From Roseiarcus sp963805295 (lineage in GTDB: Bacteria; Pseudomonadota; Alphaproteobacteria; Rhizobiales; Beijerinckiaceae), in NCBI GenBank assembly GCA_963805295.1, contig CAWDTW010000084.1, positions 62,001-126,000 of the forward strand: a stretch of 64,000 nt of DNA, in the 5' to 3' direction. This document shows, piece by piece, positions 56,850 through 64,000 of the stretch. Position numbers and translations under genes: made by a program. Every line of letters begins with the position of its first letter. Position 1 is the stretch's first letter. Below the pieces are notes generated by a model. The model searched no databases. It had not been told where the DNA came from and worked only from the letters and a program-made list of their open reading frames with translations.

Positions 56850-58142
56850 ATGAAGCTTCGCGACTGGCTGAAACGCAACGGCGTCACCCGCGCGGATTTC
56901 GCGCGCCGCATCGGCGTCTCGCCCGGCGCGGTGACGCTGATCTGCCGCGACGACGGTTCTTGGCTGTCGCGCGAGACGGCCGAGCGGATCGTCGCCGAGA
57001 CGCAAGGGGCGGTCACCCCGAATGATTTTCTGCTCAACGCGCCGAAGGGCCACAAAGGACACGACATGCATCATCCCGTCACGGTCGCCATCGAGACCTT
57101 CGCGCGCGGCGAAATCGTGGTCGTCACCGACGACGACGATCGCGAGAACGAGGGCGACATGATCGCCGCCGCTTCGCTCTGCACGACCGAGAAGATGGCC
57201 TTCATCATCCGCCACGGCTGCGGCATCGTCTGCGCGCCGCTGACCGCCGACGACGCGCGCCGGCTGCATCTTCCGCCGATGGTGGCGACGAACAACTCTC
57301 CGCTCGGCACGGCCTTCACCGTCTCGGTCGACGTCAAGCACGGCATGACCACCGGCATTTCGGCCGAGCAGCGCTGCAACACCGTGCGCGCGCTCGCCAA
57401 CGGCAACATGGGCGCGAGCGACTTCGCGCGGCCGGGTCACGTGTTCCCGCTCGTCGCCAGGGAGGGCGGGGTGCTCATGCGTTCCGGCCACACCGAGGCC
57501 GCGGTCGATCTCTGCAAGCTTGCCGGCCTGCCGCCGGTCGCGGTGATCTGCGAGCTCGCCAACGACGACGGCACGGTGATGGTCGGGCCGCAGATCCAGG
57601 CTTTCGCCGACAAACACGCGCTCGTGCGCATTTCCGTCGCCGATCTCATCGCCTACCGGCAGGCGCGCGAGAAGCTGGTCGAGCGCGTCGCGACCTTCCC
57701 GGTCAAGACGCCGATCGGCGAGCTTCAGGGCTACGCCTATCGCACTCCGTTCGATCCGGTCATGCATTTCGCCTTCGTGCACGGGCCGATCGGGGACGGG
57801 CGGGCCATGCCGGCGCGGCTGCACCGCTGCGACATCGTCAGCGACATTTTCGGCAGCGGCGCGATTCCCAAGGTGCTCCAGCGCTTCAAAGCGGAGGGGC
57901 GTGGCGCGCTCGTCTATTTGCGGGAGGGATCGGCGGGCGTTCCGGCAACTTTCGGCGCCGCCGAGGCGACGAACTCGGACGGCGCCCGCGCCATGCTATG
58001 GCGCGAAATTGGGCTCGGGGCGCAAATCCTGCGCGATCTCGGCGTCTCGTCGATCCGGCTGCGCACCGACAACCCCCGCACCTATGTCGGCCTCTCCGGC
58101 TTCGGCATCGAAATCGCCGCGGTCGAGCCGATCGACGGGTGA
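56850..58142 (+). CDS. HTH-fused RibB with a cyclohydrolase-like domain lacking zinc cysteines
   Basis: Residues 1-65 form a Cro/C1-type helix-turn-helix (LRDWLKRNGVTRADFARRIGVS, PGAVTLICR); 72-270 are 3,4-dihydroxy-2-butanone-4-phosphate synthase with DDDDRENEGD, STA-type RAGHTEAAVDL motifs (here HTEAAVDLCKLAG) and RPGHVFPL; 280-430 resemble GTP cyclohydrolase II. In this last domain the zinc-binding cysteines (normally in a GDxxxSxxCDC motif) are replaced: HRCDIVSDIFGSG is present instead. So the RibA part should not be an active cyclohydrolase and resembles the RibBX type. Makes the four-carbon precursor for riboflavin. No FMN riboswitch is seen in the 193-bp upstream gap. Confidence 0.85.
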   Translation: MKLRDWLKRNGVTRADFARRIGVSPGAVTLICRDDGSWLSRETAERIVAETQGAVTPNDFLLNAPKGHKGHDMHHPVTVAIETFARGEIVVVTDDDDRENEGDMIAAASLCTTEKMAFIIRHGCGIVCAPLTADDARRLHLPPMVATNNSPLGTAFTVSVDVKHGMTTGISAEQRCNTVRALANGNMGASDFARPGHVFPLVAREGGVLMRSGHTEAAVDLCKLAGLPPVAVICELANDDGTVMVGPQIQAFADKHALVRISVADLIAYRQAREKLVERVATFPVKTPIGELQGYAYRTPFDPVMHFAFVHGPIGDGRAMPARLHRCDIVSDIFGSGAIPKVLQRFKAEGRGALVYLREGSAGVPATFGAAEATNSDGARAMLWREIGLGAQILRDLGVSSIRLRTDNPRTYVGLSGFGIEIAAVEPIDG

Positions 58143-58157
58143 GGGCGGCCCGCGCCT

Positions 58158-59087
58158 TCACCCCTCCATCAGCGTCATCACATGCGCGGCGACGGAGCGG
58201 GCGAGGCCTTCGAGGTCGTAGCCGCCCTCCAGCACCGAGACGATGCGTCCGCCGCAGCGCTTTTGCGCGATCTCCATCAGCTTGCGGGTGATCCAGACGT
58301 AATCCGCTTCGACCAGATTGAGGTTGCCCAGCGGATCGCGGCGATGCGCGTCGAAGCCGGCCGAGATGATGATCAGGTCGGGCGCGAATTCTTCGAGGCG
58401 CGGCAGGATCGCGACCCCGATCGCCTCGCGGAACGTTTCGCCGGCGTCGCCGGCCCTGAGCGGCGCGTTGACGATCTGGTCGTGTTCCCCGCGCTCTCCG
58501 AGCGATCCCGTGCCAGGATACTGGGGCATCTCGTGGGTCGAGGCGTACATGACGCTCGGGTCGTCCCAGAAGATGTGCTGGGTGCCGTTGCCGTGATGAA
58601 CGTCGAAGTCCACGATCGCGACCCGCTCGGCGCCGTAGACCGCCCGCGCATGGCGGGCCGCGACGGCCGCGTTGTTGAAGAAGCAGAAACCCATCGGGGT
58701 CGCACGTTCGGCGTGATGGCCCGGCGGCCGCGTGGCGACGAAAGCGTTTCTCACCTTGCCGGTCATCACCTCGTCGACCGCGAAGATGGCGCCGCCGAGC
58801 GAGCGCAGGGCGGCCTCGAACGTGCCCGGCGACATCGAAGTGTCCTGGTCGATGACGGTGCGCCCCTGGGTCGGCGTCGCCGCGCGGATCGCCTCGATAT
58901 AGTCGAGCGGGTGGACGCGCGCGATCGCCGAAATCTCGGCCCGCGGCGCGACGTCCCGCGCGAGCATCTGAAAAATCTCGCTCTCCAAGGCGCGTTCGAC
59001 AGCCAGCAGCCGTTCGGGCCGCTCGGGATGCCCCTCGCCCATGTCATGGGCCAGGCACGCCGGGTGGCTGATGAGCAGTGTGGTCAC
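58158..59087 (-). CDS. Histone-deacetylase-family protein
   Basis: Zinc-dependent deacetylase of the HDAC/acetoin-utilisation/polyamine amidohydrolase family, 309 residues. Start GTG at 59087 (TTLLISHPACLAHD) with aggac upstream; an ATG at 59135 adds a non-conserved leader. MGEGHPERPER, RPPGHHAERATPMGFCFFNN, FDVHHGNGTQHIF (metal ligands) and SAGFDAHRRDPLGNL are typical. In bacteria such enzymes act on acetylpolyamines or protein lysines. It converges on the RibB-like gene, and a gggtgaggg/ccttcaccc stem lies at their shared 3' end. Confidence 0.88.
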   Translation of the reverse strand: MTTLLISHPACLAHDMGEGHPERPERLLAVERALESEIFQMLARDVAPRAEISAIARVHPLDYIEAIRAATPTQGRTVIDQDTSMSPGTFEAALRSLGGAIFAVDEVMTGKVRNAFVATRPPGHHAERATPMGFCFFNNAAVAARHARAVYGAERVAIVDFDVHHGNGTQHIFWDDPSVMYASTHEMPQYPGTGSLGERGEHDQIVNAPLRAGDAGETFREAIGVAILPRLEEFAPDLIIISAGFDAHRRDPLGNLNLVEADYVWITRKLMEIAQKRCGGRIVSVLEGGYDLEGLARSVAAHVMTLMEG

Positions 59088-59175
59088 TGTCTGATGTCCT
59101 GCTTGGCGAAAAGCGTCTCCCGTCCCCGGCGCCACTCTCGCGCCAACGACTGGGAAAGTCCACCGCCATAACCGA

Positions 59176-59751
59176 TCATGGCGGGACAGGTTCCGGTTTG
59201 CACGTCAATCGTTCGGCTTCTGCCGCCGCCTCCGGATAAAGGCTCGGCAGTTCGCTGAAGACGCGAAACATCACATAGCCCTCGCGAGCCGGCGCCGCAA
59301 CGCGCAAGTCGCGCGAGGGGGCCTCCTCGTCATCGTGAGCGGCCAGCGCGCGCACCTCTTTAGGGGTCCCCAGCACGGCGTCGATGACGCCATGGGTCGC
59401 CGCCTTGTCGGTCAGCGCATAGAACACCAGACCGCGACGGGTGTGGAACGAGATCGAGGCGAAGGCGCGCCCGGCGGGCGCCCGGACGCGGATGGGGCCC
59501 GACGCCAGATCGTAGCGGCAGAAAGCCCTCGCCACCGCGGGATCGGCGTAAGGCAGCATCTTTTCGGCCGGGCTCGCGCGCGGCATCGCGACGGTCTCAT
59601 TGAGCGCGCCGAGCGGCGCCAGCCGCGCGAAGGCGTCGCGGGTCGCCACAAAAGGCGCGACGAGCACGACGACGAGATGGACGATCGCGGCGAGAATGGC
59701 CGCTACGGCGACGGCGACCGCCGCGGCGCCGATCCGGATCGGCTCCGTCAT
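59176..59751 (-). CDS. DUF1254 family membrane-anchored protein
   Basis: A 191-residue protein with an N-terminal membrane helix (about 10-32) and a soluble domain containing MLPYADPAVARAFCRYDL, GRAFASISFHTRRGLVFYALTD and a C-terminal AREGYVMFRVFSELPS. This fits the short DUF1254 proteins that occur beside DUF1214. Its ATG overlaps the DUF1214 stop by 4 bp (ATGA), so the two are translationally coupled. Function unknown. Confidence 0.8.
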   Translation of the reverse strand: MTEPIRIGAAAVAVAVAAILAAIVHLVVVLVAPFVATRDAFARLAPLGALNETVAMPRASPAEKMLPYADPAVARAFCRYDLASGPIRVRAPAGRAFASISFHTRRGLVFYALTDKAATHGVIDAVLGTPKEVRALAAHDDEEAPSRDLRVAAPAREGYVMFRVFSELPSLYPEAAAEAERLTCKPEPVPP

Positions 59752-60326
59752 CCGCAGCCGACCCTTGTGACGCGCGGGGCCGCGGACCTGTCGATCGCGC
59801 TGGCGGTGGCGCCGAGGGGCAAGTCATAGAGCCTGAGCGCCAGCGCAAACGGCCCCGGCGCGCCGATCGGCAGCCAGTTGCCCGGCTGGACCTGCGCCGC
59901 GACCGTGATGACGAAATCGCCGTTGCCGGCGCGCAAAATTTCCGACGAACGGAAGCCGTATCGCCGCGCCAGGTTGGCGACCGGCCATCCGTCGGGGTCG
60001 ATCAGGCTCAGCGTCCAGTAGCGCGCCGCCGGCGCGTGCGGCCCGACTTCGTAGACGCAGCCCCCGTCGAGCGGGCGGCGGTCGTCGTCCACTCGGGCGA
60101 TCAATTGCAGGCCTTCGCCGATCGCCAGGGGAATTTCGCCGGTGCGCTCGAGACGCGCCCGCGTGTAAGGGTCCGCCTCGATCGAGCCGGCATGGGCTTC
60201 GACCTCCCAGGGACCGAGCCGCACGCGATCGAACGGACTCATGCGTGACAGCGCGTAGCCGCTCGCCATGAGCCCCAGGCCGAGGCCGAACACGCAGACG
60301 AGCAAGACTTTGACAAAATCCGCCAC
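59748..60326 (-). CDS. DUF1214 family protein
   Basis: A 192-residue protein with an N-terminal membrane helix (7-28, VLLVCVFGLGLGLMASGYAL) and a periplasmic-type domain: DPYTRARLERTGEIPLAIGEGLQ, YWTLSLIDPDGWPVANLARRYGFRSSEI and the C-terminal LPIGAPGPFALALRLYDLP are characteristic of DUF1214. Paired with DUF1254 downstream. Function unknown; the pair may act together in the envelope. Confidence 0.83.
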   Translation of the reverse strand: MADFVKVLLVCVFGLGLGLMASGYALSRMSPFDRVRLGPWEVEAHAGSIEADPYTRARLERTGEIPLAIGEGLQLIARVDDDRRPLDGGCVYEVGPHAPAARYWTLSLIDPDGWPVANLARRYGFRSSEILRAGNGDFVITVAAQVQPGNWLPIGAPGPFALALRLYDLPLGATASAIDRSAAPRVTRVGCG

Positions 60327-60396
60327 GCGACGCCGCTCTCCGTGAGGCGGCCGATAAGCGCGAGGGCGGGGCTCGAAGTCAAGCGTCCTTGCGCCT

Positions 60397-62719
60397 TCAC
60401 GGCGAGCCGACGGCGCGGCGCATGACCGCGACGCCGTTCGAGTCCGCGCCGGGTTCGGCCTCCGGCGTCGCCGACGTCTGGCCGTTTTTCAGCGCCGCCC
60501 GCGCCAGATCGCCGATGTCGAGGATCGCCTTGGTCGCGCGCGGCGAAAGACCGATGACCTGCGCTGCCGCGTCGGCGGCGGCTGGCGCGGCCTTCGCGGT
60601 TGCGCCCGCAGCCGGCGCGTTCGGGGCCGGCGGAGCGGCGACGCCGAACGGCGGCTTCGGCTCGAGGCCCTGGTGGGCGAAGACCATGAGCTCGCGCCAT
60701 GTCTGCGCCGGCAGCAGGCCGCCGACCAAATTCTCCGTCGGCGAATTGTCGTCGTTGCCGAACCAGACGCTCCCGACGAAATTTCCGGTGAAGGCGTTGA
60801 ACCAGGCGTTGGTCGAGTTGTTGGTCGTGCCCGTCTTGCCGGAAATGGCGAGGCCGGGAATCTGGGCGGCGCGCCCCGTGCCCTCGGTCACGACGTGGGT
60901 CAAGATGTTGTTCATTTCGGCGACCTTGTCGGCCGGAAGCACGCGAACCGGCGGCGCGCTGTCCTTCGCGCGGGAATAGATCAGTTTACCGTTCGAATCG
61001 CGCACTTCGACCGCGGCGTAGGGCCTCACGCGCAGGCCGCCGCTGGCCAGCGTCGCATTGGCGGCGACCATGTCGATCATTTTGACTTCGTCCGCGCCGA
61101 CCGGCAGGGACACCGTGTCGAGCAGCGGCGTCGTCAGTCCCATCGCGCGCGCTGTTTGGACGATCTTGGAGCGGCCGAGGGCTGCGATCTTGCCTAGGTG
61201 ATAGCTCTGATTCTTGGGCCAATAGACTTCGCCGATCTTGACCGACATACGGATCGCCGCGGTGTTGTAGGATTCGGCCAGCGCCCTGTACAGGGGCATG
61301 ATTCCACCGCTCTCGCCGTGGTAGTTGTGCACGCAGTAATCGCCGATGCAGATGCCGGAAGCGTCGATCGGCGTCTCGGCGTGGTATTTGCCGGACAAGA
61401 GCGCAGTCATGTAGACGAAGATCTTGAACGACGAACCGGGCTGGCGGGCCGCCTCGGTCGCGCGGTTGAACTGGCTTGCTCCGTAGTCGCGTCCGCCGAC
61501 CATCGCGCGCACGAGCCCGTCGGTCGTAGTGATGACCGTCGCAGCCTGGTGGGCGTGGTAGGCGGGCGCCTTGTCGCGCAGCATGTCCTCGATGACCGTT
61601 TCGGCCTTGGTCTGCAACACGCTGTCGAGGCCGGTCCGCACCACGACGGTCCTTTCGTCGCCGAGCTTGCCGACGGCGGCGAGGGCCTTCACCTCGGAAT
61701 AGGCGAAGTCGAGGTACCAGTCCGGGCTGTCGTGCACGGTCTCGTCGATCGGGGTCGCGGGATTGCGTCGGGCGGCGTAGACCTGCCCCTCGGTCATGAA
61801 CCCGGCGTCCACGAGATTACTCAGCACGGCGTTCGCCCGCGCCCGCGCCGCAGGAAGGTTGACGACGGGCGAAAACTTGGTCGGCGCCTTGAAGAGGCCT
61901 GCGAGCATGGCGGCCTCGGCGAGGTTGATGTCGCGCGCCGACTTGCCGAAATAGGTCTCAGCGGCCGCCTCCACGCCAAAGGCCCCGGCGCCCATGTAGG
62001 CGCGGTCGAGGTAGAGCTTGAGAATCTCCTTCTTCGTCAGGCGGGGATTCCAGCCATAGCGCAAGATAGGCCTCCTTGATCTTGCGCTCGATCGACCGCT
62101 CGTTGGTGAGGAAGAGGTTCCTCGCCAGTTGCTGGGTGATCGACGAGCCGCCCTGCACGACGCCCGCGGCTTTGGCGTCGACGGTGAGCGCGCGGAGCGT
62201 GCCGACGACGTCGATGCCGAAATGACTGAAAAAGCGCCGGTCCTCGGTCGCCAGGACCGCCTTGACGAAAAAGTCCGGCAGCTCCTCGAGCGGCACCGCC
62301 TCGTCGCGCTTGATGCCGCGCTGGCCGACTACGACCCCATAGCGATCCTGAAAAGTCACCGCGAGGTCGCCGCGCGACAGCCAATCGTCGTCCGCCGTCT
62401 CCTGAAACGCCGGTATGGCCAGCGTCAGCGCGACGAGGAGACCGGCGAGGCCGAGGGTCAGCGTCTCGCAGGCGAACTCGACGAGAACGCGGGGCCCGCC
62501 AGACAGGCGCAGCCGGTCGGAAGCAGCGTCGATCGTTTGCAGGACGCCGAAGACCGTCCGGCGGGCGTCGAACATCGACGAGTCGACGACGGCGTCAAGG
62601 GCGAGCAAGGCCCGAGACGCCGCGCCAAGCAGCCTTTTAATTCCCGTCCTCGACACGAAGGTCCTCGATTGCGCCTGCGCCCGAGCGGAATCGCCGCTCG
62701 GCCGGAGAGGACTTAACAT
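60397..62719 (-). CDS. Class A penicillin-binding protein, one frameshift
   Basis: Bifunctional peptidoglycan synthase (PBP1A-type), 774 codons after correction. A membrane helix (about 85-115) is followed by the glycosyltransferase domain (KAVLATEDRRFFSHFGID, GGSSITQQLARNLFL, ERKIKEAYLALWLE, then KKEILKLYLDRAYMGAGAFG) and the transpeptidase domain with RQPGSSFKIF (active Ser), SYNTAAIRMS and SGKTGTTNN. An extra base near 62047 breaks the glycosyltransferase domain after ALWLE. C-terminal Ala/Pro tail. No operon partner is seen. Confidence 0.92.
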
Positions 62720-62850
62720 AGGTTCGGCCTTGGCCTAAACCGTGGCGGCGACGATCGGGTCGGGTCTCGGCGGCGGGCTCGGGTCTCACGACCACGCAAA
62801 AGCCGCGAAGCCGGCGCCTGGATCGGCGCGAGAGGCGCGAGCCGGCAGGA

Positions 62851-63336
62851 ATGACGATCAAGGACGCCGAAGGGGCGCCGTTCTGGCGGGTGAAATCGCT
62901 CGAGGAAATGAGCCTCGACGAATGGGAGAGCTTGTGCGACGGCTGCGCCCGCTGCTGCCTCGTCAAGCTCGAGGACGACGACAGCGGCGACATCCATTTC
63001 ACCGACATCGGCTGCACGCTGCTCGACGCCAAGGCCTGCCGCTGTCGTGATTACAAGCACCGCAAACGGCGCGTCCCCGACTGCGTCAAGTTGACCCCGT
63101 CGGTCGTTCGCGCGCTGAGCTGGCTGCCGGTAACCTGCGCCTATCGGCTCCTCGCCGAAGGGAAGGACCTGCCCGACTGGCATCCGCTGGTCTCGGGTTC
63201 GTCCGACAGCGTTCATGAGGCGGGCGTCTCGGTGCGCGGGCGCGTCGTCGCCAGCGAGGACGACCTCGCGCAGGAGTTCTGGCCGGACCGGATCGTCAAA
63301 TGGCCGAACCGCGCCCCGCGCAGCGGGCGGACGTGA
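62851..63336 (+). CDS. YcgN-family cysteine-cluster protein
   Basis: A 161-residue protein of the YcgN/UPF0260 family. EEMSLDEWESLCDGCARCCLVKLED and the later cysteines in GCTLLDAKACRCRDY and DCVKLTPSVVRALSWLPVTCAYR form the conserved CxxCxxCC pattern suggesting a metal or Fe-S site. PDWHPLVSG and the AQEFWPDRIVKW ending also match. Function unproven. Confidence 0.88.
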   Translation: MTIKDAEGAPFWRVKSLEEMSLDEWESLCDGCARCCLVKLEDDDSGDIHFTDIGCTLLDAKACRCRDYKHRKRRVPDCVKLTPSVVRALSWLPVTCAYRLLAEGKDLPDWHPLVSGSSDSVHEAGVSVRGRVVASEDDLAQEFWPDRIVKWPNRAPRSGRT

Positions 63337-63480
63337 CGCCCCGGTCTACGGACACGGCCATCATCCCTCTGGCCGCCGCTGCTGGTGGCGCGCGGGCGTG
63401 CGCGTCTGCAACTGACCGATCCGCCGTTCAATGAAACAAGGCCGCCGTCTTCGCGCGGGCGACCCCATCCTTTGCGGCCC
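63337..63480. other. Short gap, nothing seen
   Basis: Intergenic, with no feature I can support. Confidence 0.4.
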
Positions 63481-64000
63481 TCACGCCGCAGCGCTCGGCC
63501 GCGCCTTCAGAGCCTCATGCCAGCGGTTGAGATTGGCGAACTCAGGCGGGATAGCGACGCGCGCGGACCTTGCGAAGTCGAGGGCGACGAGCCCCGTGAT
63601 GTCGGCGACGGTGAAACGGTCGCCCGCAATGAACGGCCGGTCGCTCAGAACGCCGTCGAAAATCATCATGGCGCGCAGCGCCCGGGGGCGGTTGGCCGCG
63701 GCCCAGTCGGCGATCTGAGGCGCCTCCATCTTGGCCATATGCGGGTGCGTATGGCGAAAGACCTGGGCGATCGGGCAGCAGGAGGCGCCACTCCACCCGG
63801 CGCTGCCACATCTCGACCGACGCCCGCTCGAGCGGCGTCGCGCCGAACAGGTTCGGCTCGGGATGCAATTCCTCGATATAGCGGCAGATCGCGATCAATT
63901 CGTCGATTACCGTCCCGTCGTCCAGTTCGAGCGCCGGAATCACCTGGAAGGGATTGACGGCCGAGAACTCCGCCGTCTTGTGCTCGAGCTTGGCGAGATC
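63481..64000 (-). CDS. Glutathione S-transferase (N-terminus beyond the window; one frameshift)
   Basis: The translatable part begins at the window edge with LAKLEHKTAEFSAVNPFQVIPALELDDG, the end of a thioredoxin-like GST N-domain, then VIDELIAICRYIEELHPE and the helical C-domain (DRFTVADITGLVALDFA, LNRWHEALKARPS). An extra base near 63772 breaks RLLLPIAQVFRHTHP. The glutathione-binding N-terminal segment is cut off. Family assignment is good, subclass unknown. Confidence 0.85.

Overview
This window reads as chromosomal DNA of a high-GC alphaproteobacterium, most likely of the Hyphomicrobiales (Rhizobiales). The evidence is a circularly permuted, two-piece tmRNA gene with an alphaproteobacterial-type tag, an alphaproteobacterial SspB adaptor, a rhizobial-style DnaA P-loop, the order mdh-sucC-sucD-sucA-sucB-lpd, and REP/RAYT remnants. 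A methylotroph-like family (Methylocystaceae or Beijerinckiaceae) is possible but is only a guess.

Layout. 1-3.9 kb: lptF (cut by the window edge) diverges from pepA, a small exported protein and holC. 3.9-8.3 kb is a mobile-element landing zone: 21-bp tandem repeats, an IS66-family element with perfect 8-bp target duplications, and a chain of CTAG-bounded elements ending in a complete IS630-family IS. 8.3-14.7 kb: a zinc-ribbon/nucleotide-cyclase/ATPase/TPR regulator converges on a decayed gene that fuses an FAD amine-oxidase-like domain to an acetoacetate-decarboxylase-like domain. 14.8-20.9 kb: a RAYT remnant with a REP pair, an AsmA-family giant, then RHH - DUF4169 - sspB - ssrA on the minus strand. 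21-28.4 kb: flavin oxidoreductase, MAPEG, SDR, an ECF sigma/anti-sigma operon with a Tat phosphoesterase and cytochrome c, an alpha/beta hydrolase and a methyltransferase. 28.4-33.3 kb: cysS-GNAT-cimA and a divergent arginase. 33.6-44.2 kb: the TCA block, split between sucB and lpd by a small accessory islet (antitoxin, truncated PIN toxin, DUF2442, PDDEXK-like protein). 44.4-47.3 kb: dnaA-DUF952-pyrD, with a 131-bp MITE 31 bp upstream of dnaA. 47.5-53.8 kb: rhodanese, a spermidine-synthase-like membrane protein with an exported PCMT-family protein, an L,D-transpeptidase and a CDP-diacylglycerol pyrophosphatase. 53.8-55.3 kb: a repeat-rich scar with DUF3768 and integrase fragments. 55.7-64 kb: an MDR reductase, an HTH-RibB-RibA-like protein, a deacetylase, a DUF1214/DUF1254 pair, a class A PBP, a YcgN-family protein and a GST cut by the right edge.

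A general caution: more than twenty conserved genes carry single-base frameshifts, almost all +1 insertions, including mdh, sucA, sucB, sucC, sucD, lpd, cysS and pepA. Side-by-side frames restore full-length family proteins, so these look like residual insertion errors of the source assembly rather than dead genes. I annotate them as whole genes with the break positions. Genes with in-frame stops or lost domains (the FAD/decarboxylase fusion, RAYT, PIN toxin, DUF3768, integrase) look decayed. I found no CRISPR array, no rRNA and no tRNA, and no clearly new multi-gene system. The most unusual items are the ssrA-sspB neighbourhood, the CTAG-linked element chain, the MITE in front of dnaA, and the FAD-decarboxylase fusion.
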